Source: CAZKDV01 sp964551645
Lineage (GTDB): Bacteria; Bacteroidota; Bacteroidia; Bacteroidales; DTU049
Direction of reading: 5' to 3'
DNA: 14,852 nt
NCBI GenBank assembly: GCA_964551645.1
Contig: CAZKDV010000062.1
Location: forward strand, 1-14,852
The notes beneath the pieces were generated by a model, which was given only the letters and a program-made list of their open reading frames with translations, had not been told where the DNA came from and made no database searches. This document shows positions 1 to 7,176 of the stretch, one piece after another (position 1 is the first letter of the stretch; each line of letters starts with the position of its first letter). Both the position numbers and the translations under genes were made by a program.

Positions 1-1
1 T

Positions 2-571
2 ATTCACTTGGTTATAGCAACGCAAAGACCATCTGTAAATATTATTACTGGTGTTATTAAAGCTAATTTCCCTGCTCGTTTAGCTTTTAGAGTATCAGCA
101 AAAGTTGATTCTCGCACTATCTTAGATACTAGTGGAGCAGACCAACTAATCGGAAGAGGAGATATGTTGCTTTCAACAGGAAGCAGTATTGTGAGAATTC
201 AATGTGCTTTTATTGACACACCAGAACTTGAAGAGATTACCGAATTTATTGGGAGCCAAAGAGCATATCCAACAGCATTCTTTTTGCCCGAAGTTATTGC
301 TGATGAAGATGAACCAAGCAGAGGAGAGTTTGATAATGAGAATAAAGATCCTATGTTTGCTGAGGCGGCAAGAATTATTGTTACTAAACAGCGAGGCTCT
401 ACATCATTATTACAAAGAAACTTGAATTTGGGATATAATAGAGCAGGACGAATTATTGATCAATTAGAGGCAACCGGCATTGTTGGTCCATTTGAAGGCA
501 GTAAAGCAAGAGAAGTACTTATCAAAGATATTGAGTCTTTGGAACAATTATTGAGTGAATTATTAAATTAA
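2..571 (+). CDS. ftsK: DNA translocase FtsK, C-terminal part (5' end outside window)
   Basis: FtsK is a septum-anchored ATP-driven pump that moves chromosome ends during division and activates XerCD recombination at dif. Only the last 189 residues are present; the frame is open from base 2, so the TTG at base 8 is not a start. The fragment begins in the RecA-like motor at IHLVIATQRP, followed by the family hallmarks DSRTILD and GRGDML. After an acidic linker comes the winged-helix gamma domain (about residues 116-189 of the fragment) with LGYNRAGRIIDQLE, the helix that in E. coli FtsK reads the orienting KOPS sequences. The Asn and the second Arg of that helix are kept; the E. coli Glu is Asp here. 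A LolA-like gene follows after 14 bases, the same order as ftsK-lolA in E. coli. SpoIIIE is the same family; the identification is secure. Confidence 0.96.
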   Translation: MHLVIATQRPSVNIITGVIKANFPARLAFRVSAKVDSRTILDTSGADQLIGRGDMLLSTGSSIVRIQCAFIDTPELEEITEFIGSQRAYPTAFFLPEVIADEDEPSRGEFDNENKDPMFAEAARIIVTKQRGSTSLLQRNLNLGYNRAGRIIDQLEATGIVGPFEGSKAREVLIKDIESLEQLLSELLN

Positions 572-585
572 AAAATATAACTATT

Positions 586-1245
586 ATGAACTTACACAAA
601 ACAATGATGAGAGTGTTACCTTTTGCTATAGCTTGTTTGTTCGTTTTTGCCAATACAAATGCACAAGTTATTGATAAAAAAGCTGAAGAAATTTTAGAGC
701 AATTAAGTGGTAAAATACAAGACTACAAAAATATGCACATTGAATTTACTTATGTAATGGAAAATGTTGCAGAGAATATTAAAGAATCAAAAACGGGTTC
801 AATTTATATACAAGGAGATAAGTTTAGATTGTACATTGCTGACCAAATAATTATATCTGATGGAAAAAATGTATGGACATATTTTAAAAATGGAAATGAA
901 GTTCAAATTAATGAGGTGGATACTGATGATGAGAATACTCCAATGAAAATGCTTACAGGATATAATAAAAATTATAGACCAAAACTTATTGGCGAAGCTA
1001 CTAAAACAGGAAAACTTATACAGACAATTGACTTAATTCCAAATACAACTCAAGCATTTTATAAAATTAGGATTGAAATTGACAAAGCAAAAAATATGAT
1101 TCATAGTTCAACTATTTATGATAAAAATGGGACTACTTTTTCATATAATGTTGATAATTTCAGAGAAAATATAAATATTCATCTTTCGCGTTTTGCATTT
1201 CGCGAATCTGATTATCCTGGTGTTGAAGTAATTGATATGAGATAA
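586..1245 (+). CDS. lolA: LolA-like outer-membrane lipoprotein carrier protein
   Basis: This is a periplasmic protein of the LolA/LolB fold, expected to take lipoproteins released by LolCDE and carry them to the outer membrane. The 219-residue product has a signal peptide with a hydrophobic core at about residues 10-22 and likely cleavage after NTNA (residue 26). The mature part shows the family pattern: an N-terminal helix (KAEEILEQLSGKI), then strands with FTYVMEN, TGSIYIQGDKFRL and ISDGKNVWTYF, where LolA proteins carry similar G-x-hydrophobic and D-G-x-x-W motifs. Its place directly behind ftsK supports the call. The start at 586 follows the usual A/T-rich stretch; ATG codons at 604 and 607 would give a shorter but still complete signal peptide. 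Bacteroidota often have several LolA-like paralogues, so this need not be the main carrier. Confidence 0.85.
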   Translation: MNLHKTMMRVLPFAIACLFVFANTNAQVIDKKAEEILEQLSGKIQDYKNMHIEFTYVMENVAENIKESKTGSIYIQGDKFRLYIADQIIISDGKNVWTYFKNGNEVQINEVDTDDENTPMKMLTGYNKNYRPKLIGEATKTGKLIQTIDLIPNTTQAFYKIRIEIDKAKNMIHSSTIYDKNGTTFSYNVDNFRENINIHLSRFAFRESDYPGVEVIDMR

Positions 1246-1256
1246 TTGAAAATATT

Positions 1257-2378
1257 ATGAGAGTTATTGCATTATTTAGCCGAATTATAGTAGGAATTGT
1301 TTTTGTTTTCTCAGGTTTTGTAAAAGCCATTGACCCTTGGGGTTCAGCATATAAGTTTTTAGATTATTTTTCAGCTTTTAACATTGAATTTCTGAATAGT
1401 TTGGCAATATTCTTTTCTGTCGCTTTGTCTGCATTAGAATTTATTATCGGAATTGCTCTTGTATTTGGGTTAAAGCCAAAATACTCAACTACTGGAGGAT
1501 TAATATTTATGGGAGGGTTTACTCCCTTAACTCTTTATTTGGCAATATACAATCCTGTTAGTGATTGTGGATGCTTCGGAGATGCAATAATACTTAGTAA
1601 TTGGCAAACTTTTTATAAAAATCTTGTTTTGCTCGCACTAATTGTAATTGCTTTTGTATATAGAAAAAGATTTAAAAATTGGTGTTCATGTAAAATTCAA
1701 TGGGTAGGAATTATATTAGCTTTGCTTTTTTCAATTGGAATAAGTGTATATAGTTATAGACATTTGCCCATAATTGATTTTCTTGATTGGAAAGTAGGTA
1801 ATAGCATGAAATTAGATGAAGAAATGGAAGAGAAATTTTATGTTATTTATGAACATAAAGTTACCAAAGAAAGACAAGAATATATATCTCCTAATTTTCC
1901 GTGGCATGATAGTGCTTGGGTGGCTGATTGGGTTTTTATTGACCAAAGAGTTGAAACTCCGCCTCGTCCAGACAATATGATTTTTATTATAGACGAGCAC
2001 GGCGATGATATTAGCTATCAAATTACTCAAAATCCTGAATTTCAGTTTATACTAGCAGTTCATACAATAAATAAGGATAAACGCAAAGTTTTTGAAAAGA
2101 TTAACAACTTTGCTAATCAGTCTTATGAAAAAGGTATTGAATTTGTCGCTTTAACAGGAAGCACTCCAGAAGAAGCTAATAAATTTGCAGATGATATTCA
2201 CGCAGCTTTTCCATTTTATTATGCAGATGAAATAACTTTGAAGACAGTTGTAAGAGCAAATCCCGGTTTAATTTTATTGAAAAATGGAGTGATTCTTGCA
2301 AAATGGCACTATAACGATATTCCCGATTTTAATTCTATTGACCTTGAAAGACTAACAAACAAATATTTACATAACTGA
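1257..2378 (+). CDS. DoxX/MauE-type membrane protein with thioredoxin-like tail (BT_3928 family)
   Basis: The 373-residue protein has about five membrane segments (near 4-24, 45-70, 75-97, 118-135 and 148-166) followed by a soluble domain of about 200 residues. The membrane part starts RIIVGIVFVFSGFVKAIDP, typical of the DoxX/MauE group, and carries SDCGCFGD (Cys104, Cys106), a motif shared with MauE-like proteins, which are thought to act in periplasmic thiol-disulfide chemistry. A second CxC pair lies at Cys143/Cys145 between the last two membrane segments. The tail (about 240-365) resembles a thioredoxin fold, with strand motifs NMIFIIDEHG and NPGLILLKNGVILAKW, but has no CxxC active site. 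Bacteroidota carry this as the BT_3928 family, with no established function. It begins 11 bases after the LolA-like gene, so co-transcription is likely. The family call is solid; a redox role is inference. Confidence 0.8.
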   Translation: MRVIALFSRIIVGIVFVFSGFVKAIDPWGSAYKFLDYFSAFNIEFLNSLAIFFSVALSALEFIIGIALVFGLKPKYSTTGGLIFMGGFTPLTLYLAIYNPVSDCGCFGDAIILSNWQTFYKNLVLLALIVIAFVYRKRFKNWCSCKIQWVGIILALLFSIGISVYSYRHLPIIDFLDWKVGNSMKLDEEMEEKFYVIYEHKVTKERQEYISPNFPWHDSAWVADWVFIDQRVETPPRPDNMIFIIDEHGDDISYQITQNPEFQFILAVHTINKDKRKVFEKINNFANQSYEKGIEFVALTGSTPEEANKFADDIHAAFPFYYADEITLKTVVRANPGLILLKNGVILAKWHYNDIPDFNSIDLERLTNKYLHN

Positions 2379-2391
2379 TACCAACTATTGA

Positions 2392-3474
2392 ATGTTACGG
2401 TTCATTTTCAGAAGATTATTATATGGAATACCTGTTTTGTTAGGAGTTGTAGTAATAATATTTTTTCTTTTTCATGCTTTGCCGGGCGATCCAACTCGTA
2501 TGCTTGTTGGGCAAAGAAGCGATATATCAGGCATCGAAGCTATAAGAAAAGATTTAGGATTAGACAAATCATTAGGAACGCAGTTTCTAAATTACTTAAA
2601 CGATATTTCTCCTTTATCATTTCATAATAAACTTGATGAAGAAAATTATTGGTATTTAGATAAGGAAAAATATTCAACTTATTCTGTGCTTTTTTCATAT
2701 TCTAATGACAAAGTGCTAGTTGCTAAAAAACCATATTTTAGACGCTCATATCAAAGTAGGCGAGCAGTATCCTCAATTATTGGAGAAGCATTTCCCAACA
2801 CATTGATATTAGCATTAACTGCTATGGGATTTGCCTTAATTTTAGGAATTATATTTGGTGCTTTGTGTGCTTTTTACAAGGATAGCATATTTGATAAAAC
2901 AGTGCTAATTCTTAGTGTGGGTGGAATGTCATTGCCATCTTTTTTTGCAGCCATACTTATTGCATGGGTGTTTGCATTTTTATTAGGCGATTTAACAGGT
3001 TTAAATTTATTCGGAAATCTATATAGTGTTGATCCTATGGGAAATGGCGAGTTTATTGAGTTGAAAAATCTTATTTTACCTGCGTTTACTCTCGGAATAA
3101 GACCACTTGCAGTGCTTTTGGAATTAACCAGAAACTCATTTTTGGATATTCTAAATACAGATTTTGTTCGTACTGCTCGTGCAAAAGGATTATCAGAGAA
3201 AAAAGTTTATATAAAACATATAATGAAAAATGCTTTAAATCCGGTGGTTACTTCGGCAAGCAATTGGCTGGCATCTTTATTTGCAGGAGCAGTATTTGTT
3301 GAATTTATTTTTGATTGGAAAGGTATTGGTTATGTCGTAGTTACAGCACTTGAACAATATGATTTGCCTGTTGTTATGGGTTGCATTTTATTTATTTCTT
3401 GTATATTTGTTGTTTTAAATATACTTGTAGATATTATTTATGCGTACTTAGATCCACGAATTAGACTAACTTAG
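2392..3474 (+). CDS. ABC transporter permease, DppB/OppB type
   Basis: This is an inner-membrane channel subunit of a peptide- or nickel-type ABC importer. The first membrane helix (about 11-30) ends in the family signature ALPGDP. The core from about residue 117 (RRSYQSRRAVSSII, then PNTL) to the C terminus contains five further membrane segments and the cytoplasmic coupling loop DFVRTARAKGLSEKKV at 257-272, which contacts the ATPase. The end YAYLDPRIR is also typical. Between the first helix and the core, roughly residues 73-115 form an insertion rich in Asp, Glu, Tyr and Lys compared with E. coli DppB; I believe Bacteroidota homologues commonly share it. No second permease, ATPase or binding protein is nearby, so the substrate cannot be told. 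It starts 13 bases after the DoxX/MauE-type gene. Confidence 0.92.
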   Translation: MLRFIFRRLLYGIPVLLGVVVIIFFLFHALPGDPTRMLVGQRSDISGIEAIRKDLGLDKSLGTQFLNYLNDISPLSFHNKLDEENYWYLDKEKYSTYSVLFSYSNDKVLVAKKPYFRRSYQSRRAVSSIIGEAFPNTLILALTAMGFALILGIIFGALCAFYKDSIFDKTVLILSVGGMSLPSFFAAILIAWVFAFLLGDLTGLNLFGNLYSVDPMGNGEFIELKNLILPAFTLGIRPLAVLLELTRNSFLDILNTDFVRTARAKGLSEKKVYIKHIMKNALNPVVTSASNWLASLFAGAVFVEFIFDWKGIGYVVVTALEQYDLPVVMGCILFISCIFVVLNILVDIIYAYLDPRIRLT

Positions 3475-3489
3475 CAATAAAATAACACT

Positions 3490-3909
3490 ATGAAATCAAA
3501 AAGGATATATAGAAATGCTAATAGTAAATATATTGCTGGAGTTGCATCTGGAATTGCTAACTATGTTGCTATTGATCCAGTACTTATGAGAATAGCTTTT
3601 ATCATGAGTGCATTTTTTGGAGGTTTTGGCATACTTGTATATATTATTTGTTGGATTATTATCCCAGAAACTGATGAACCTATTTATGCAACTGAAAGAA
3701 TTTATAGAAATATGAACCATAAAAAAATAGGTGGAGTTGCAGCAGGTTTTGAAGACTTTTTCAATATTGATGTTAATATAATTAGAGTTGCTTTTGCTTT
3801 TTCTGCTTTTTGGGGAGGTTTTGGCTTATTACTGTATGTCTTTTGTTGGATTGTTATTCCACCTCGTTCTTTTTATGACCGAATTGATAATACTAAATTT
3901 GAAATTTGA
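3490..3909 (+). CDS. Small membrane protein with two PspC domains
   Basis: The 139-residue protein consists almost wholly of two PspC-like units, about residues 5-60 and 70-125. Each begins with RIYRN, continues with a GGVA/AGVAS-type loop and a short amphipathic stretch (YVAIDPVLMRIAF and FFNIDVNIIRVAF), and ends in a hydrophobic hairpin with GGFG followed by an aromatic-rich helix closing on a CWIIIPE or CWIVIPP motif. PspC in Enterobacteria is an inner-membrane sensor of the phage-shock envelope stress response. Short single-domain proteins are common in Bacteroidota, with no proven function. The two units are clearly similar, which points to an internal duplication. No PspA, PspB or PspF homologue is in view. 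It lies 15 bases after the permease gene. Confidence 0.9.
   Translation: MKSKRIYRNANSKYIAGVASGIANYVAIDPVLMRIAFIMSAFFGGFGILVYIICWIIIPETDEPIYATERIYRNMNHKKIGGVAAGFEDFFNIDVNIIRVAFAFSAFWGGFGLLLYVFCWIVIPPRSFYDRIDNTKFEI
3894..3901 (+). promoter_or_regulatory. Possible -7 promoter box inside the end of the PspC gene
   Basis: The octamer TAAATTTG matches the Bacteroidota -7 consensus TAnnTTTG and lies 32 bases before the start of the lamin-tail gene. The matching -33 element (TTTG) is only poorly represented by a T-run about 20 bases upstream. Such octamers arise by chance in AT-rich DNA, so this is weak evidence that the lamin-tail gene can be transcribed separately. Confidence 0.25.
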
Positions 3910-3933
3910 AAATATAATTTATATAAAGACATT

Positions 3934-6573
3934 ATGATTAATAAGCTGATAATGAGAGTGTTATGTTTTTTTGCAGTTTTAACACTGTTTTCTGTATCAC
4001 TTCAAGCTCAATTTTATGAAGATTTTTCATCATTTTCATTTTTAGATAAGCAGTGGCAAGGAGATACAAGTCAGTTTGCATTTTCTAATTCAACCGCAAT
4101 TCCTTTAGATATGAAGCCGGGATTACAATTAAACGACAGTATTGCTAATACTTCAATGCTTGTCGCTCCATATACTATTGATTTAAGTGATGAGGTAGAA
4201 TGGTCTTTTTGGATAAAACTTAGCTTTAATACAACCAAAACAAATCATGCTAGGGTGTATATAATGTCTGATTTAGCTGAACTCAAAGATAGTGTGAATG
4301 GTTATTTTATTGGAATTGGTGAAGATGACAAAAGAATAACATTATGTAAACAATCGGGAGCAGTAACACAAAATATAATTACAGGAGAGGTGGCGTATTT
4401 AAGCAAAACAACTAATGAAGTTAGAGTTAAAGTTATCAGAGATATTGAAGGAAATTGGAATTTGTATTCTGATACGCTTGGTGGAATCAACTGGACTTTA
4501 GAAGGAACTGCTAAAGATAATACTTTCTCACAATCAAATTGGCATGGCTTGTATTGTAAATACACTAAGTCTAATTCTACAAAAATCTATTTTGACGAAT
4601 TTTATGCAGGACAAGTACAAGTTGATACAATTAAACCTTTTGTTGAAAAGATTCATGTTATTTCTCAATCTCAGTTAGATATTGTTTTTAGTGAGTTAGT
4701 TACAGACGAAACAGCCACAGATGTTCAAAATTACTTTGCTCATAATGGCATTGGCAATCCTTTTTCTATTGCAACTGATGTTTTTAATCCGTTTTTGTAT
4801 CATTTATCATTTGAAACACCATTTGCTGAGAACAGCATTTCAACAATAACAATAAAAAATATTGTAGATTTTGCCGACAATATTATTGATGATACGGATA
4901 TTGATTTTGCTTATTTTGAACCTCAGCAGTTTGATGTTTTAATTAACGAAATAATGGCAAATCCAACACCAGTGGTAGGACTGCCTGAATATGAATATGT
5001 TGAGCTATACAATATGAGTCCTTTTCCTGTGAATTTAAGCAATTGGACTATAAGTTTTGGTTCAACAGTAAGAACTTTTGCTGATGTTACTATCCCTAAT
5101 AAATCGCATCTTATAGTTTGCGGCAATAGTGCTGTATCGGCTTTAGAAGAATATGGTAATATATATGCTTTTTCATCTATTTCAATTAGTAATTCAGGAC
5201 AAACTGTAAGTCTTGCTGATAATAACAATAAAATTATTCATAGTGTTAGTTTCACAGATGCGTGGTATCAAAGTAATGTTAAAAAAAATGGAGGATGGTC
5301 TTTAGAATTAATTGATCCATTAAATCCATGTGCTGGTTCTTCTAATTGGAAAGCCTCAAATAACAAACTTGGTGGAACACCCGGATTTGAAAATTCAGTT
5401 TATGGTAATAATCCTGATATTATTGCACCCGAATTATATAGAGTATCTGTAATTTCTGACTCTCAAATTGAGCTATGGTTTACTGAGTCTATGGATTACA
5501 ATTCTATGCTAAAATCTTCAGCTTATTCTTTTTCAAATGGATTGGAACTATCTACAGAACCTATTCCTGTTGCACCAGCCTATACTTCTGTTATATTAAA
5601 CTATACTCCCGCTATAAAGGAAGATGTAGTTTATAGATTAACTATTAGTGATACTGTAAGTGATTGTACAGGAAATATTTTATCTATTGGTGCCAGTATA
5701 GAGTTTGCATTGAGTAAACAAATTGAAGCTAACGACATTGTCATTAACGAAATTTTATCGAATCCTCCTGCAGGGCTAAGCGAATTTATTGAAATTTACA
5801 ATAGGAGTGATAAGATTTTAGATGTAAAAGAGCTAAATATCGCTAATATTGACAAAAAAACAGGAGATATTACATCTGAACGACCTATTGATGCAGATGG
5901 CTTTTTGTTATTTCCTGAAGATTATTTGATTATTTCTAAAAATTCACAAGCAATTATTGATTATTATTATTGCCCATATCCAAAAAGGTTTATACAATTA
6001 CTTTCTTTGCCAACTTACAATAATGATAATGGTTCGGTAGTGCTAATATTGAATGACGGAACAATAATCGATAGAGTTGATTATGATGTTTCTATGCACC
6101 TGCCATTGCTTTTATCAACAAAAGGAGTTTCTTTAGAGAGAGTGAACTTCAATAGACCTTCGGATGATAAAACAAATTGGCATTCGGCTTCCGAAAATGT
6201 TGGTTTTGCTACTCCTGGATACAAAAATTCTCAATTTTCTGATGTTCAGTTTGACGGAGATGTTTTATTGTATCCTGATATTTTTTCTCCTGATAATGAC
6301 GGATATAACGATGTATTGCATATTTCGTATGAGTTTCCGACTCCAGGATTTATCGGAACTATAACTATTTATGATGCACATGGGAGATTAATACGAAATC
6401 TTGTGAGTAGCGAATTGTTAGGTACATCAGGAGTATATACTTGGGACGGAATAAGCAATCATAATCAAAAGGCTGAAATGGGGATATATGTAATTTTATT
6501 AGAAGTGTTTGATTTAAACGGAGTGAAAAAAGTATATAAAAACACAAGTGTATTGGCTGGTAAATTAAAATAA
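3934..6573 (+). CDS. Large exported protein with two Ig-like/lamin-tail units and a C-terminal sorting-like domain
   Basis: The 879-residue protein has a signal peptide (cleavage near residue 25, LQAQ). The order appears to be: a concanavalin/LamG-like region (about 26-228); an Ig-like domain of SbsA/Big_5 type (230-330, opening DTIKPFVEKIHV with SQSQLDIVFSE); a lamin-tail domain (333-490, opening VLINEIMANP, with YVELYN and NLSNWTI); a second Ig-like domain (about 495-595, with SDSQIELWFTE); a second lamin-tail domain (600-768, opening IVINEILSNP, with FIEIYN); and a C-terminal domain (775-879) with PDIFSPDNDGYND and YDAHGRLI. The last resembles the CHU_C/FlgD-like end domains of gliding and T9SS cargo proteins. 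Both lamin-tail units end on GTPGFEN or ATPGYKN. The protein is probably secreted to the surface; no catalytic motif is visible. An ATG at 3952 is an alternative start. Confidence 0.88.
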   Translation: MINKLIMRVLCFFAVLTLFSVSLQAQFYEDFSSFSFLDKQWQGDTSQFAFSNSTAIPLDMKPGLQLNDSIANTSMLVAPYTIDLSDEVEWSFWIKLSFNTTKTNHARVYIMSDLAELKDSVNGYFIGIGEDDKRITLCKQSGAVTQNIITGEVAYLSKTTNEVRVKVIRDIEGNWNLYSDTLGGINWTLEGTAKDNTFSQSNWHGLYCKYTKSNSTKIYFDEFYAGQVQVDTIKPFVEKIHVISQSQLDIVFSELVTDETATDVQNYFAHNGIGNPFSIATDVFNPFLYHLSFETPFAENSISTITIKNIVDFADNIIDDTDIDFAYFEPQQFDVLINEIMANPTPVVGLPEYEYVELYNMSPFPVNLSNWTISFGSTVRTFADVTIPNKSHLIVCGNSAVSALEEYGNIYAFSSISISNSGQTVSLADNNNKIIHSVSFTDAWYQSNVKKNGGWSLELIDPLNPCAGSSNWKASNNKLGGTPGFENSVYGNNPDIIAPELYRVSVISDSQIELWFTESMDYNSMLKSSAYSFSNGLELSTEPIPVAPAYTSVILNYTPAIKEDVVYRLTISDTVSDCTGNILSIGASIEFALSKQIEANDIVINEILSNPPAGLSEFIEIYNRSDKILDVKELNIANIDKKTGDITSERPIDADGFLLFPEDYLIISKNSQAIIDYYYCPYPKRFIQLLSLPTYNNDNGSVVLILNDGTIIDRVDYDVSMHLPLLLSTKGVSLERVNFNRPSDDKTNWHSASENVGFATPGYKNSQFSDVQFDGDVLLYPDIFSPDNDGYNDVLHISYEFPTPGFIGTITIYDAHGRLIRNLVSSELLGTSGVYTWDGISNHNQKAEMGIYVILLEVFDLNGVKKVYKNTSVLAGKLK

Positions 6574-6575
6574 GA

Positions 6576-7142
6576 ATGATAATACAAGATGTTATAGTAA
6601 GTAAAGAATTAATGCAATCATTGTATTTTTGTTGCAATTTGCAAAAATGTAGAGGCATTTGCTGTGTTGCTGGAGACGCTGGAGCTCCTTTAGAATTTGA
6701 TGAAATTGAACAAATTCAGGCAAATCTTGAACAAATTAAGCCATTCATGCAAGAAAAAGCAGCAAATATAATAACTGAAAACACTGTGTTTGACTATGAC
6801 CAAGAGGCAAGTTTAGTTACCGCTTTATTTGACAACAGAGAGTGTGTTTTTACTAATTTTGAAAATAATATTGCTTACTGCTCTATTGAAAGAGCGTATA
6901 ATTTAGGTTTGATAAATTTTAGAAAACCAATTTCTTGTTTTTTATATCCAATAAGAGTTACAAAAGATGGAAGTTTTAAGAAAATTGAGTTTCATAAATG
7001 GAATATTTGCCAATCAGCTCATGTTTATGGTAAATCAACAGGAGTAGAGTTAGTTGATTTTTTGAAAACTCCATTAATTGAATATTTTGGTGAAGAATGG
7101 TACAAATTATATAGGGAAGCAGTATTGAGAAATAAAAAATAA
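6576..7142 (+). CDS. DUF3109 family cysteine-rich protein
   Basis: This is a 188-residue soluble protein with the cysteine pattern of the DUF3109/YkgJ-like group. Cys20, Cys25, Cys29 and Cys30 (CNLQKCRGICC) are followed by GDAGAPLE. Cys90 and Cys102 (AYCSIERAY) come next, then Cys121 within KPISCFLYPIRV and Cys145 within HKWNIC. The C terminus FGEEWYKLYREA is also characteristic. These conserved cysteines probably bind zinc or an iron-sulfur cluster, but no biochemical role is established for the family as far as I know. The gene starts two bases after the stop of the lamin-tail gene, so the two are likely co-transcribed and perhaps translationally coupled. I see no functional link between the products. 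Confidence 0.88.
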   Translation: MIIQDVIVSKELMQSLYFCCNLQKCRGICCVAGDAGAPLEFDEIEQIQANLEQIKPFMQEKAANIITENTVFDYDQEASLVTALFDNRECVFTNFENNIAYCSIERAYNLGLINFRKPISCFLYPIRVTKDGSFKKIEFHKWNICQSAHVYGKSTGVELVDFLKTPLIEYFGEEWYKLYREAVLRNKK

Positions 7143-7176
7143 TTGAAGTTTTATACACATTTTAATAAATGATTAT

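Noticed and set aside
2388..2627. Alternative-frame ORF over the start of the ABC permease
   Set aside because: The permease frame carries clear family motifs over the same bases; this frame gives a Cys/Ser/Arg-rich product without domain features.
4923..5228. Antisense ORF of 101 codons inside the lamin-tail gene
   Set aside because: It is a shadow of the conserved lamin-tail coding sequence, without a promoter, start context or recognisable domain.
6365..6658. Antisense ORF across the lamin-tail/DUF3109 junction
   Set aside because: It overlaps two well-supported genes and shows only hydrophobic low-complexity sequence.
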